From JBBQTU01 sp038213005 (GTDB lineage Bacteria; Planctomycetota; Phycisphaerae; Tepidisphaerales; Tepidisphaeraceae), in assembly GCA_038213005.1 (NCBI GenBank), contig JBBQTU010000101.1:1-14382 (forward strand): a stretch of 14,382 nt of DNA, given 5' to 3'. Every line of letters begins with the position of its first letter. The stretch's first letter is position 1. This document shows, piece after piece, positions 1 through 6,399 of this stretch. Position numbers and translations under genes: made by a program. Below the pieces are notes generated by a model. The model saw only the letters and a list, made by a program, of their open reading frames with translations, searched no databases and was not told where the DNA came from.

Positions 1-3
1 GGT

Positions 4-31
4 AAAAAAAAGGCGATCAATACCGACCGCC
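4..31 (-). terminator. Rho-independent terminator after cas6e
   Basis: Read on the minus strand, GGCGGTC (31-25) and GATCGCC (18-12) form a 7-bp stem with one G-U pair and a 6-nt loop. Eight T residues follow directly (11-4). The hairpin starts 27 nt beyond the cas6e stop codon. This is a canonical intrinsic terminator and implies that the Cascade transcript ends here, so any adaptation genes or array further left would need their own promoter. Confidence 0.85.
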
Positions 32-57
32 TTCATACTCTGTTGATATTATCTTTA

Positions 58-810
58 TTACTTTGTTTTCCCCGGCCTTGTGTCGGTCCTGAACGGATTT
101 GCCGGTAAACCTTCAACATTATAGAGCACCTTCAGTACGCCCTCAAGCAGTGCCGCGCGAAAACGAAGGCTGTTCTTGTCTTTGATTCGGTAACCAACAG
201 TCCAGCCCAACGCAATCAAGTCACACCGCCTCAGTTCAAACCCACCACGCTTCTGCCCATCCTCGGCTGTGCGCACGATTCCTTTCCGCGCAAACCACGG
301 AATTATCACATCGGCCGGCTCCTGCTGGGCTTCCCAGGTGAGCGCAACCCGCTTCCCTTGCGTCTTCTTCCGCCCCAACGCGTCAACACTCTCGCTCGCT
401 TTCCGGTGCTCCACACTCTTCTGACTTGGGTTCACGACAATTCGGAAACGCAGCAAAGCCCCCTCGGTAAACTCCGGCGTATATTCGCGGCACTGAGATG
501 GGCCGCTTAGCAGCACGCCTGCGTTCCTGAACGCGTAGTTCCAGTCGGGTTGAAGGTCCGATAGTACGAGAATGGATCGGCTTGACGACTCGGCAGCGTT
601 GTCTTCAACCCGAAACAGAAAGTGCGGTTTGCGGAAGTCGCCCGAATTATACGGCGACAAAAAATCCTGGTCCGCGTCGACCTTGCCCGGCACGGGAAAC
701 GCCATCGAAAGCCGCTGATGCACATTGTAGATGTTCCGCAACCACAAACGCCCTGGCCGCGGCCGGTCGGGGTTACTGCCAACATCAATCATCAGGCGCG
801 ACAGGTACAT
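58..810 (-). CDS. cas6e: Cas6e (Cse3/CasE) crRNA-processing endoribonuclease
   Basis: Cas6e cuts the CRISPR precursor transcript within each repeat and stays bound to the 3' hairpin of the mature crRNA as a Cascade subunit. The protein opens with MYLSRL, typical of the family. It carries a Y28/H31 pair in YNVHQRL, matching the place of the catalytic Tyr/His near the N-terminus of known Cas6e. A glycine-containing segment near residues 219-226 (ALLEGVLK) fits the C-terminal G-rich loop. I chose the ATG at 810 over the GTG at 813 because GGAGG lies 7 nt upstream of it. The gene overlaps the cas5e stop codon, implying translational coupling. At 250 aa it is longer than the roughly 200 aa of the E. 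coli protein. The extra length appears to be in the middle, around residues 50-160, where a charged stretch is unlike the model proteins. Confidence 0.9.
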   Translation of the reverse strand: MYLSRLMIDVGSNPDRPRPGRLWLRNIYNVHQRLSMAFPVPGKVDADQDFLSPYNSGDFRKPHFLFRVEDNAAESSSRSILVLSDLQPDWNYAFRNAGVLLSGPSQCREYTPEFTEGALLRFRIVVNPSQKSVEHRKASESVDALGRKKTQGKRVALTWEAQQEPADVIIPWFARKGIVRTAEDGQKRGGFELRRCDLIALGWTVGYRIKDKNSLRFRAALLEGVLKVLYNVEGLPANPFRTDTRPGKTK

Positions 811-1919
811 CACTCAACCTCCTCAGGTTCCAGCCGTCGCCGCCGGGTTTCCAACGACCGAAACTCGATAATCTCCTGTCGCTTCTCAATGATCCGCTCC
901 CGGAACTCCGGATCTTCGGGGTTGATGCGGTCCAGGCCCATGCCCAAGCCGTATTCGATCATGGTGACGGCATCGTGACAAAGCCGGCACAGCGCCCGCA
1001 ATTCCTCGATCCGCTCATCGCCGCCCGCGTGGCGGTAAGTGATATGCTGAACCGTGGTAGCCGGCGACTTACAGAATACGCAAAGGTGCTCGTCTTGTGT
1101 CAATCGCTCCTCGCGCCTGTGCCGGTACTCGGTATTCGTATAATCCGCTCGTGGTCGCGGTGGCGGAGGCGTCTTGCTCTGCATCGCCGCGCCCACAATG
1201 AGTTCTCCGGTCGCCCCCACCCCAAGGGATCGCTGCACGACGAACCGTGGGCCGTGGGCTGGCGGCTCAAGACAGTGCGGCACGTCGTACCACACTTCGG
1301 CATCATGCGGAACCTCATGTTCACCGTCAGTCGCTATCCAGTCCAGAAAACACTTCAGTTGTTCCGGCAACTCCTCCCCCGCGTACCGTGGCCGATAGGC
1401 TACGGCCGCCAGCGCCGACATCAGATCGCCATACTCGCCCATATCGCTCTGATCGCCCCTCACCACCGGCACCGACATCGGGCACGATTTCCGCCCAAGA
1501 TACAGACCCCATTTCGGCTGCCGCAGCGCCCCGGCCAGTTCCGCAATCAGTGCGGGCTCGCCCTGCATGCATATTAGAAAGCTCGCGTCACACAAGTATT
1601 CTCGACGCGTCAACATAGCGCCTTCTTTGGTCTTGTTCTCGGCTTCGGCAATGCGCATCTGCATTCCAGCGCCCACCGTGTGATAGTCCCACCAGCGGAC
1701 GCCCGCACGATCCACCCGCACGCCCATGCGCAGCTCGTCAAGCTTCGTCAACCACGGCCCGGCATCGGGTCGCGTCACACCCAGAGCCGCACAAAGCAAT
1801 CCGATGACCCCCGACTTTGTCGGGGCTTCAGCCGTTCGGCGAACAACGAATTTCGATTCCGCAACGCCCCATGACTGCATCGGGCCTTCGAGTCGAATAA
1901 AAAGCGTATTGCAGCTCAT
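810..1919 (-). CDS. cas5e: Cas5e with C-terminal HNH nuclease-like domain (Cas5-HNH fusion)
   Basis: Cas5e caps the 5' handle of the crRNA in Cascade. Residues 1-248 are a normal Cas5e body: a FIRLEGPMQSWG start, TRREYL near 104 and LGRKSCPMSVPV at 141-152. A proline- and arginine-rich linker (about 249-272) leads to an HNH-type unit: C280/C283, QHITY (H292), then C311/C314-H315 in LCRLCHDAV. The tail (323-369) is charged and ends with an arginine cluster. The family is usually 225-250 aa, and this protein is 369. The reading frame is open throughout, so the fusion is not a frameshift artefact. Compared with the common HHxxY...CHxxxH pattern, Q291 and T319 sit where metal-binding His residues are expected. 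By analogy with Cas3-less type I variants that carry HNH on Cas5 or Cas8, I infer that this domain replaces Cas3 as the target nuclease. That activity is not shown by the sequence. Confidence 0.9.
   Translation of the reverse strand: MSCNTLFIRLEGPMQSWGVAESKFVVRRTAEAPTKSGVIGLLCAALGVTRPDAGPWLTKLDELRMGVRVDRAGVRWWDYHTVGAGMQMRIAEAENKTKEGAMLTRREYLCDASFLICMQGEPALIAELAGALRQPKWGLYLGRKSCPMSVPVVRGDQSDMGEYGDLMSALAAVAYRPRYAGEELPEQLKCFLDWIATDGEHEVPHDAEVWYDVPHCLEPPAHGPRFVVQRSLGVGATGELIVGAAMQSKTPPPPRPRADYTNTEYRHRREERLTQDEHLCVFCKSPATTVQHITYRHAGGDERIEELRALCRLCHDAVTMIEYGLGMGLDRINPEDPEFRERIIEKRQEIIEFRSLETRRRRLEPEEVE
945..1106 (-). other. HNH-type zinc/nuclease domain fused to Cas5e
   Basis: This marks residues about 272-325 of the Cas5e protein. 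The pattern is C-x2-C (280/283), an H292 in QHITY that fits the general base of a beta-beta-alpha-metal fold, then LCRLCH with C311, C314 and H315. The four cysteines would bind a structural zinc ion, as in other CxxC-type HNH domains. The weak points are Q291 and T319 at the other two expected metal-ligand positions. Confidence 0.8.
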
Positions 1920-1936
1920 CCTCGCACCCTTGCCGC

Positions 1937-3046
1937 CTAGAAGGCCTTGACGTTCTGCACCGCTGCCCAGTCCATGCCCAGTTCGGCCACGACAGCCGGA
2001 ACAAGCAACTCCAGCGACTTCAGCGCGCTGTCGGCCAGCTCTATCTCCTGCTTTTGTTCCAACACATTCAGGGCATACCGACCGTTGGGCGAGAACCAGA
2101 AACGCTTCTTTGGCCGACCGTAGCCCACATCCAGATCACGGACGTACTGCCCCAGTTGGGCGATGCTTTGCGAGATCACATCTCGCTCCCCCTTGCTCGG
2201 CACGGGCCTGGCAAACGCGTTGGCATAACTAACCGCCGAATCCTTGATCTCCACCATGACACCGTCGGGAGGATTGTGCGCAGCGAAGCTGTTCTGTTTG
2301 CCTGTCGGATTCGCTCTTGCCGCACCACGCAGGAAAGCTCCAACAGTATGGGCGGCCAGTTCCCGATTGCCGTGAAGGTTGCTCACCAGCGTCTCCCAGT
2401 GGATCGAGAAATACTTGTAGAAGCACGCCGAGGAGAACATGGCTTCGTCAACGTAGCCAGCTCCTGCGTCATCCCCGGGAACATCGTCCGCCGCGACGTA
2501 GTAATCCACTTCCGGGCGAGCCTCGTGCGTGGAAATGGCATGCGCAACCTGCAATGCGGCTTCCACGGTCGTATCTTTTAGCACGCCCGTCTCCAGCATT
2601 CTTCCGCTGAGCGCCATGTCCGGCACGACAACTTTCGTCGCGATCAACTGCCCGAACTTCTTGGCCAACTCATCGACATCAGCATCACTGCCGGCCAGCA
2701 GTTTCGCCATCTCTTCGATCGCTTCTCGCGTCGTGTAAACAAGCATGTCACTGCGGTTTTCGTCCTTTGGCTTGATGCCACATTTCTCCAGCACCTTCGC
2801 CGCTCGCTTCTTCACGTCCGCTTTGCCCTCGACCTTCTCTGCAATCAGCTTCGCGAGTTGTCGCGTACGGATGCCCCCGCAAAGCGCCTTAAACTCCTCG
2901 CTCATCCTTATGCTCCGTTTGATGCACTGGCTCGAAATACGCGAGCGCAACACGCCCCCGAAATAGCAGGTCTTCGGTGCTCCCAAATCATCCCGATTCA
3001 GGTTGGCCGGACTGTGGTTCTGAATTGCATGAATCTCAATCAACAT
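1937..3046 (-). CDS. cas7e: Cas7e (Cse4/CasC) Cascade backbone protein
   Basis: Cas7e forms the six-copy helical backbone that wraps the crRNA spacer in type I-E Cascade. The N-terminus (IEIHAIQNHSPANLNRDD, then GAPKTCYFGG and RISSQCIKRSIR) is the family hallmark and is very well conserved. At 369 aa the length is normal for the family. The ATG at 3046 has AAGGAG about 8 nt upstream and lies 11 nt inside the end of cas11, so the two are probably translationally coupled. The cas5e start follows its stop codon by 17 nt. Nothing looks broken. The middle of the protein has many Ala/Asp residues (DDVPGDDAGAGY) that I read as a variable loop. Confidence 0.95.
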   Translation of the reverse strand: MLIEIHAIQNHSPANLNRDDLGAPKTCYFGGVLRSRISSQCIKRSIRMSEEFKALCGGIRTRQLAKLIAEKVEGKADVKKRAAKVLEKCGIKPKDENRSDMLVYTTREAIEEMAKLLAGSDADVDELAKKFGQLIATKVVVPDMALSGRMLETGVLKDTTVEAALQVAHAISTHEARPEVDYYVAADDVPGDDAGAGYVDEAMFSSACFYKYFSIHWETLVSNLHGNRELAAHTVGAFLRGAARANPTGKQNSFAAHNPPDGVMVEIKDSAVSYANAFARPVPSKGERDVISQSIAQLGQYVRDLDVGYGRPKKRFWFSPNGRYALNVLEQKQEIELADSALKSLELLVPAVVAELGMDWAAVQNVKAF

Positions 3047-3554
3047 GGCGTTCTCCTTCTTTGTGTTGCTCAGTGATGCCTAAGAACTCTTGCGCCCACC
3101 TGGCTCTCACGCTCTGGCGTTCCCATATGGACAGATCGTCGATCAACTTCACCCAGTCCACTCCGTGACCATACCGCTGCACTTCGCCCAACGCCCACTG
3201 CAGTGCTGGCTCGATCTGATCCAGCGGCTGTATCAGAAGTCCGTCGAAACGCTTGCGCAGTTTTTCGCCTTGGGCAACATCGGGTGCCGCAATCGCCCCA
3301 AGTTGCCGCCCCAGCGTCTTTCCCTCTGCCTGTGCCATCGGCCGATATCCGTATAGCTTGGCGACGAGCCACGCAACCTCCCGGCGTGGCGCAGCCTTGT
3401 TGCGTTCCCGAAGCGGCCACCAGAGTCCCGCGAACAGATCAAACCCATCGACACTCTCATCGAGCCTGCAGCCCGCGTGCTCGCGTAAGCTTCCCAGATC
3501 ACCAGTCTTCAGCCCTCCCAGCGTGCGCACGAAATCCCTCGCCGAATCACTCAC
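3036..3554 (-). CDS. cas11: Cas11/Cse2 (CasB) small subunit of Cascade
   Basis: Cse2 forms a dimer along the belly of type I-E Cascade and stabilises the R-loop and the displaced strand. Identification rests on position between cas8e and cas7e, on size, and on Cse2-like features: an N-terminal helix followed by LWWPLRER (roughly residues 43-50), and a C-terminal region with YGHGVDWVKLIDDL and a WAQEFLG end. The start is a GTG at 3554 with an excellent GGAGG 6 nt upstream, which overlaps the cas8e stop by 8 nt. This gives 172 aa, close to the 160 of E. coli. A longer in-frame ATG start at 3632 would add an arginine-rich stretch inside cas8e and has no comparable ribosome site, so I reject it. 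Confidence 0.88.
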   Translation of the reverse strand: MSDSARDFVRTLGGLKTGDLGSLREHAGCRLDESVDGFDLFAGLWWPLRERNKAAPRREVAWLVAKLYGYRPMAQAEGKTLGRQLGAIAAPDVAQGEKLRKRFDGLLIQPLDQIEPALQWALGEVQRYGHGVDWVKLIDDLSIWERQSVRARWAQEFLGITEQHKEGERHVD

Positions 3555-4932
3555 TCTGGGCCTCCTTCTTCGGCTTGCTCTTTCGGCCCGCTTGTGGCTG
3601 TTTGGGGCGCATATCCGGCCGAACCGACGCAATCTCCGCTCTGCGCCGCACGGCTCCGGTTGTCAGCCCAGGAGACAATGACTGGGCAACTGCCCGCATC
3701 ACCGGCGCATAGCCCTCTGCCGCGCGCTCCCAAGGCTCGCGCCCGCCGGCTGCCAGCAATTCAAGCCCTTGCGATACCCCATGCTCCACGTGTGGTCGCA
3801 CCCCTGTAATCGCGGCCGCGCACTCCGACCCTTTGCCCGTTCGCCTTATACGATAGGACAGCAAGGCACCTTGCTCATCCCACTGCTCGCACATCTGCGA
3901 TAGCTCTCGGTTTGCCGCGTCAGTAGCAGGCGGAAGCGTGATGCGCCGCTCCCACACATCAATGTTCTTGGCGTTGTCCGTGGCAAAGCCTGTTACCAGC
4001 ACGTCGCGCCGTTCACCCGAAACCGCAAACTTCGCGACAATCTCCCTCAAAAGTCCAGACCAGGGCCGATCCATCTTAAAATACCGGTTGGTCAAATCCT
4101 GCGCCCGCAGCGACCTCCGCTGTTTCTCAACTACATACAGCACGTGTGGATCATCCCACTCCTCGGTTTGCTGAGGCCCGGCGCTCTGAAACTCACACTG
4201 CCGGACAAGCTCGTTACACTCAGCACCGCAGTTCACGCACCGCCCGCCCGGAGCGCCGGGAGAATGCAGATGTACGCGGCGCGATAACATCGTCAGTCCC
4301 GTCAGTAGCGGCACGGTCTTCCCCGTCCATGGTTCCCAGCCTTTTCGTTCCCACGCCGGTTCGCCCAAGGTGACCGTCGGCCGCCAGTTCAGACAGAGCG
4401 ACTCCAGAAGACTCCCGCCCATGGGCATCACGTAGATGGGCGGCGCGCCGTTTATCCCTGCCTTCAGGTCGGGCAGCCCGCTCACCGAGAACATCGGCAA
4501 CCGCAGCAGACCAGCGGCACAACACGCCAGACACAGTCCATCCTGCCCATCCGTCGCGTGTCGGAAATGCCAGAAGTTGTTGCCGGTAGGGATCTCTTGA
4601 AACAGGTCAGTCACCGCGCGAGTTCGCTGCGCCGTAGCATCCTGATAGAAGCGTGCGCCGTCACCCAGCAGATCGAACATCTGCCTCGATGCCGCCAACT
4701 TATCCAAGCCTCTAGCCGGCCACTCTGTGAGTTTGCCTAATGGCACGCCCAGGCACCAATACTGGAGAGACAACAAGAACCGCAGCATCGCTACCCGATC
4801 CATCGGATTGCTCGCCGCAATCTCCCGAATCCTCCCCGACTCCCCCAGCGCGGTCCGTATCCCCACCCGCGCATACCGCCCATCGCGGTACAGCACCGGT
4901 ATCCAATGCTCTTCCAGCAGGTTATAGCTCAT
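3547..4932 (-). CDS. cas8e: Cas8e/Cse1 (CasA) large subunit of Cascade
   Basis: Cse1 recognises the PAM, opens the target DNA and, in ordinary type I-E systems, recruits Cas3. The protein starts with NLLEEHWIPVL, typical of Cse1. It has a HFRHATDGQDGLCLACCAAG segment (residues 122-141) and GLPDLKAGINGAPPIYVMP (152-170), both in places where the family has conserved elements. C232, C235, C239 and C246 form a likely zinc site. I start at the ATG at 4932, which has GGGAAGG upstream and gives a first residue that matches the family. An ATG at 4977 would add 15 unrelated residues. At 461 aa it is somewhat shorter than the 502 of E. coli, and it ends in a basic tail (RKSKPKKEAQSE). The C-terminal four-helix bundle may therefore be reduced. 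It is the first gene of the operon. Confidence 0.87.
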   Translation of the reverse strand: MSYNLLEEHWIPVLYRDGRYARVGIRTALGESGRIREIAASNPMDRVAMLRFLLSLQYWCLGVPLGKLTEWPARGLDKLAASRQMFDLLGDGARFYQDATAQRTRAVTDLFQEIPTGNNFWHFRHATDGQDGLCLACCAAGLLRLPMFSVSGLPDLKAGINGAPPIYVMPMGGSLLESLCLNWRPTVTLGEPAWERKGWEPWTGKTVPLLTGLTMLSRRVHLHSPGAPGGRCVNCGAECNELVRQCEFQSAGPQQTEEWDDPHVLYVVEKQRRSLRAQDLTNRYFKMDRPWSGLLREIVAKFAVSGERRDVLVTGFATDNAKNIDVWERRITLPPATDAANRELSQMCEQWDEQGALLSYRIRRTGKGSECAAAITGVRPHVEHGVSQGLELLAAGGREPWERAAEGYAPVMRAVAQSLSPGLTTGAVRRRAEIASVRPDMRPKQPQAGRKSKPKKEAQSE

Positions 4933-4965
4933 AGCACTCGCCTTCCCGTCACCGGCCACGGCAAT

Positions 4966-4993
4966 GTTGTAACACATCCCAAAAATTTGTCAC
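4966..4993 (-). promoter_or_regulatory. Possible promoter of the Cascade operon
   Basis: On the minus strand, GTGACA (4993-4988) and TACAAC (4971-4966) are separated by 16 nt, about 33 nt upstream of the cas8e ATG. Both hexamers are imperfect, so this is the best candidate in the leader rather than a firm call. Confidence 0.35.
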
Positions 4994-5092
4994 GAAAATC
5001 CCAGACCACCGACAACCTCGTGTCGCCACCCGGACCCGCGCCCGCATCGCCGCCTCGCCTCACAATCCGCCAATCTTTCCCCCCCAATTCCC

Positions 5093-5121
5093 TTGACGCA
5101 CCATTTCCCAATTCCTATACT
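5093..5121 (+). promoter_or_regulatory. Strong sigma70-type promoter with no gene after it
   Basis: TTGACG (5093-5098), exactly 17 nt of spacer, and TATACT (5116-5121) make a near-consensus housekeeping promoter that points away from the Cascade operon. Transcription would start near 5128. No credible coding region follows for over 1 kb, so the transcript would be non-coding or a relic. A second TTGACA-like box (CTCTTTGACA, ending at 5172) lies downstream with no clear -10 box. Confidence 0.6.
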
Positions 5122-5458
5122 TAACCGAATATGGCCGCGCCACCAATGCGCGATCTCCGGTGCTCTTTGACAAGTGAATAGCCGGCCATTAACCGCCGAC
5201 AATCGCATCACCCAGGTCCGATTCTCCCGTGCGAATCTCCTACCTAACATGTAGTCGAATCCAATCCGCCGCAGCATCGGACAGGAATCCTGACTCGGTG
5301 CTTCCTAAAATGGTCAATCAACAATCATCAATCAACCGTTTGTTCTACGCACGGAGTCTACCCCGGCCGCGCCAGGGTGTTACGCTCTTCCTGATGACTG
5401 ATGACTTACGACTAATGACCGCTGACAAAAGAAACTTGATCACCTTGACCCCCAATCT

Positions 5459-5549
5459 GCACGTAAGTCCTTATCAGCACTGCTCTCCCGACCCCCTCCC
5501 CCCACCCCTGCAAAATGTGCGCTTCTGGCCCTCGGGTCGCACGTAAGTC
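5459..5549. repeat. Pair of 11-bp direct repeats, GCACGTAAGTC
   Basis: GCACGTAAGTC occurs at 5459-5469 and again at 5539-5549, exactly 80 bp apart. Both copies are followed within a few bases by TATC. The 69 bases between them are pyrimidine-rich and open no gene. They could bracket a small insertion or be two copies of a dispersed genomic repeat. Confidence 0.5.
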
Positions 5550-5846
5550 TATCGAAGGCGGGAGCGAGAGAGGACCGAAACCCGGGACGGAATTGGCTGA
5601 CTGCCCCAGTGGGGGGAAGAATGGAAGTGGCTTCGCCGACGGCGGGTTGCTACGGCCGGGCCGGCACGTGCCACGGGGGGATGAACCCAAATAGACCGCT
5701 TCACCTCGCAACTACAGAAGAGGATATGCAGGACGGGGTGATATGGCACAGGCAAACGCGGAACCTGCCCGTCAACGGGAGCATCGAGCGATCGTCGCGA
5801 ATGTGGGTGAGGCGTTTTCCTCCCGGCGAGATGCCGCCTCGTTAAA

Positions 5847-5864
5847 GCTGCGGCATGCCGCAGC
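5847..5864. repeat. 18-bp perfect palindrome, REP-like
   Basis: The sequence GCTGCGGCATGCCGCAGC is perfectly self-complementary over 18 bases. It sits in non-coding DNA about 100 bp upstream of the riboswitch promoter. It has no T-run, so it is not an intrinsic terminator. I think it is a repetitive extragenic palindrome or a protein site. Confidence 0.5.
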
Positions 5865-5939
5865 ACTCCAGGTCGGGAGCGGTCGGGTTGTGGTCCTGAG
5901 GGCAATCTTGGTCATTTGGTGCTTCGGTGGCTTGTGCCC

Positions 5940-5967
5940 TTGTTCCGTTGTCTTTTTGCGGTATTGT
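5940..5967 (+). promoter_or_regulatory. Candidate promoter of the riboswitch transcript
   Basis: TTGTTC (5940-5945) and TATTGT (5962-5967) are spaced by 16 nt and would start transcription near 5974, at the likely 5' edge of the aptamer. Both boxes match consensus at only four of six positions. Confidence 0.35.
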
Positions 5968-5974
5968 TTCGATC

Positions 5975-6170
5975 AGCCTGAGGTGGCTGCAAAGCCTGCT
6001 GGAGCCGGTGAAAATCGGCGAAGGCAAGGGAAGGCGGTGAAAAACCGCCGCGGACGCGCCGCTGTAAGGGATGTTGTATCTCGCTTCAATGAGGGCCACT
6101 GGTCGCCAAAGAGCGACTGGGAAGGCCGAAGCGGGAGAGATCCCAAGCCAGAAGACCTGCCCCGGGCGAA
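5975..6170 (+). ncRNA. Cobalamin (B12) riboswitch aptamer
   Basis: The stretch carries the class-defining conserved parts in order. These are AAGGGAAGGCGGTGAAAAACC (6028-6046, a GGCGG/CCGCC stem with an A-rich loop), CGCCGCTGTAAGGG (6057-6070), GCCACTGG (6095-6102), GACTGGGAAGGC (6115-6126) and AAGCCAGAAGACCTGCC (6145-6161, the B12 box). These form the adenosyl- or methyl-cobalamin binding core. The 5' and 3' edges are estimates because the closing P1 stem is not obvious. It is followed by a termination platform, so binding is expected to switch the downstream genes off. The plus-strand orientation puts it 230 nt ahead of the first PEP-CTERM gene. Confidence 0.93.
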
Positions 6171-6206
6171 TCGGCATGATGCGAAAGCGTTGCGCCGGGA
6201 ACTATC

Positions 6207-6324
6207 GGTTTTGTCTTCGCGAGAGAGACAACCGGGCAAGTGGCTTTTCTGCGGTATCCGTTTAAGAGAGCGGTCGGCGGAAGAAGTTGCGGTCAACTGG
6301 ACTCTGAATGCCCCGGTCTTGTCT
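6207..6324 (+). promoter_or_regulatory. Candidate antiterminator and anti-antiterminator of the riboswitch
   Basis: AGACAACCGGG (6226-6236) can pair with TTGTCT (6319-6324) and CCCGG (6312-6316), leaving a 2-nt bulge. That would occupy the 5' arm of the terminator. The same AGACAA can instead pair with a local upstream TTGTCT (6211-6216; GGTT at 6207-6210 can extend the helix past two bulged bases). The two pairings exclude each other, which is the usual logic of a transcription-control riboswitch. This is read from complementarity only. Confidence 0.5.
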
Positions 6325-6368
6325 CCTGGCCCGCGTGGGACACGAAGCACGACCGGGGTTCTTTTTTT
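6311..6368 (+). terminator. Riboswitch-controlled intrinsic terminator
   Basis: CCCCGGTC (6311-6318) and GACCGGGG (6351-6358) form a perfect 8-bp GC-rich stem, directly followed by TTCTTTTTTT (6359-6368). It ends 31 nt before the ATG of the first PEP-CTERM gene and lies between aptamer and ribosome site. It therefore serves as the expression platform rather than ending an upstream gene. Confidence 0.85.
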
Positions 6369-6399
6369 CGGCCACGCGATTGGCCGGAAAGGATCCAGT

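Larger units (their letters stand above)
5129..5960. other. Non-coding stretch between Cascade and the B12-riboswitch operon
   Basis: I see no convincing gene in these 830 bases. The open frames present lack ribosome sites and read as arginine/proline-rich or otherwise compositionally biased products. The stretch does contain ATGAC-rich and CAATCA-rich low-complexity DNA (about 5310-5420), an 11-bp direct repeat, a GC-rich segment with the palindrome GGCACGTGCC near 5660-5680, and an 18-bp palindrome. No CRISPR repeat is recognisable. Confidence 0.6.

Noticed and set aside
582..1577. Plus-strand open frame opposite cas6e and cas5e
   Set aside because: It is antisense to two clear Cas genes and shows no domain. 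It is a by-product of high GC.
3555..3632. In-frame upstream extension of cas11 starting with ATG at 3632
   Set aside because: It lies inside cas8e, encodes an arginine-rich stretch unlike Cse2, and the GTG at 3554 has a far better ribosome site.
4933..4977. Earlier ATG for cas8e at 4977
   Set aside because: The added 15 residues do not resemble Cse1, while the ATG at 4932 has a GGGAAGG ribosome site and a family-like N-terminus.
5229..5546. Small plus-strand open frame as a gene
   Set aside because: It has no ribosome site, no recognisable domain and a low-complexity middle. It could only be a chance frame.
5129..5960. CRISPR array near the Cascade operon
   Set aside because: I looked for regularly spaced 28-37 bp repeats with I-E type hairpins and found none. 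The only repeat is a single 11-bp pair 80 bp apart.
6171..6310. Regulatory hairpin P13 with a loop complementary to riboswitch loop L5
   Set aside because: A TTTTC (6245-6249) could pair with GAAAA in L5 (6039-6043), but I see no convincing stem presenting it in a loop.
5743..6399. Upstream extension of the first PEP-CTERM gene
   Set aside because: The frame is open but runs through the riboswitch and terminator. The signal peptide starts at the ATG at 6400, which has its own ribosome site.
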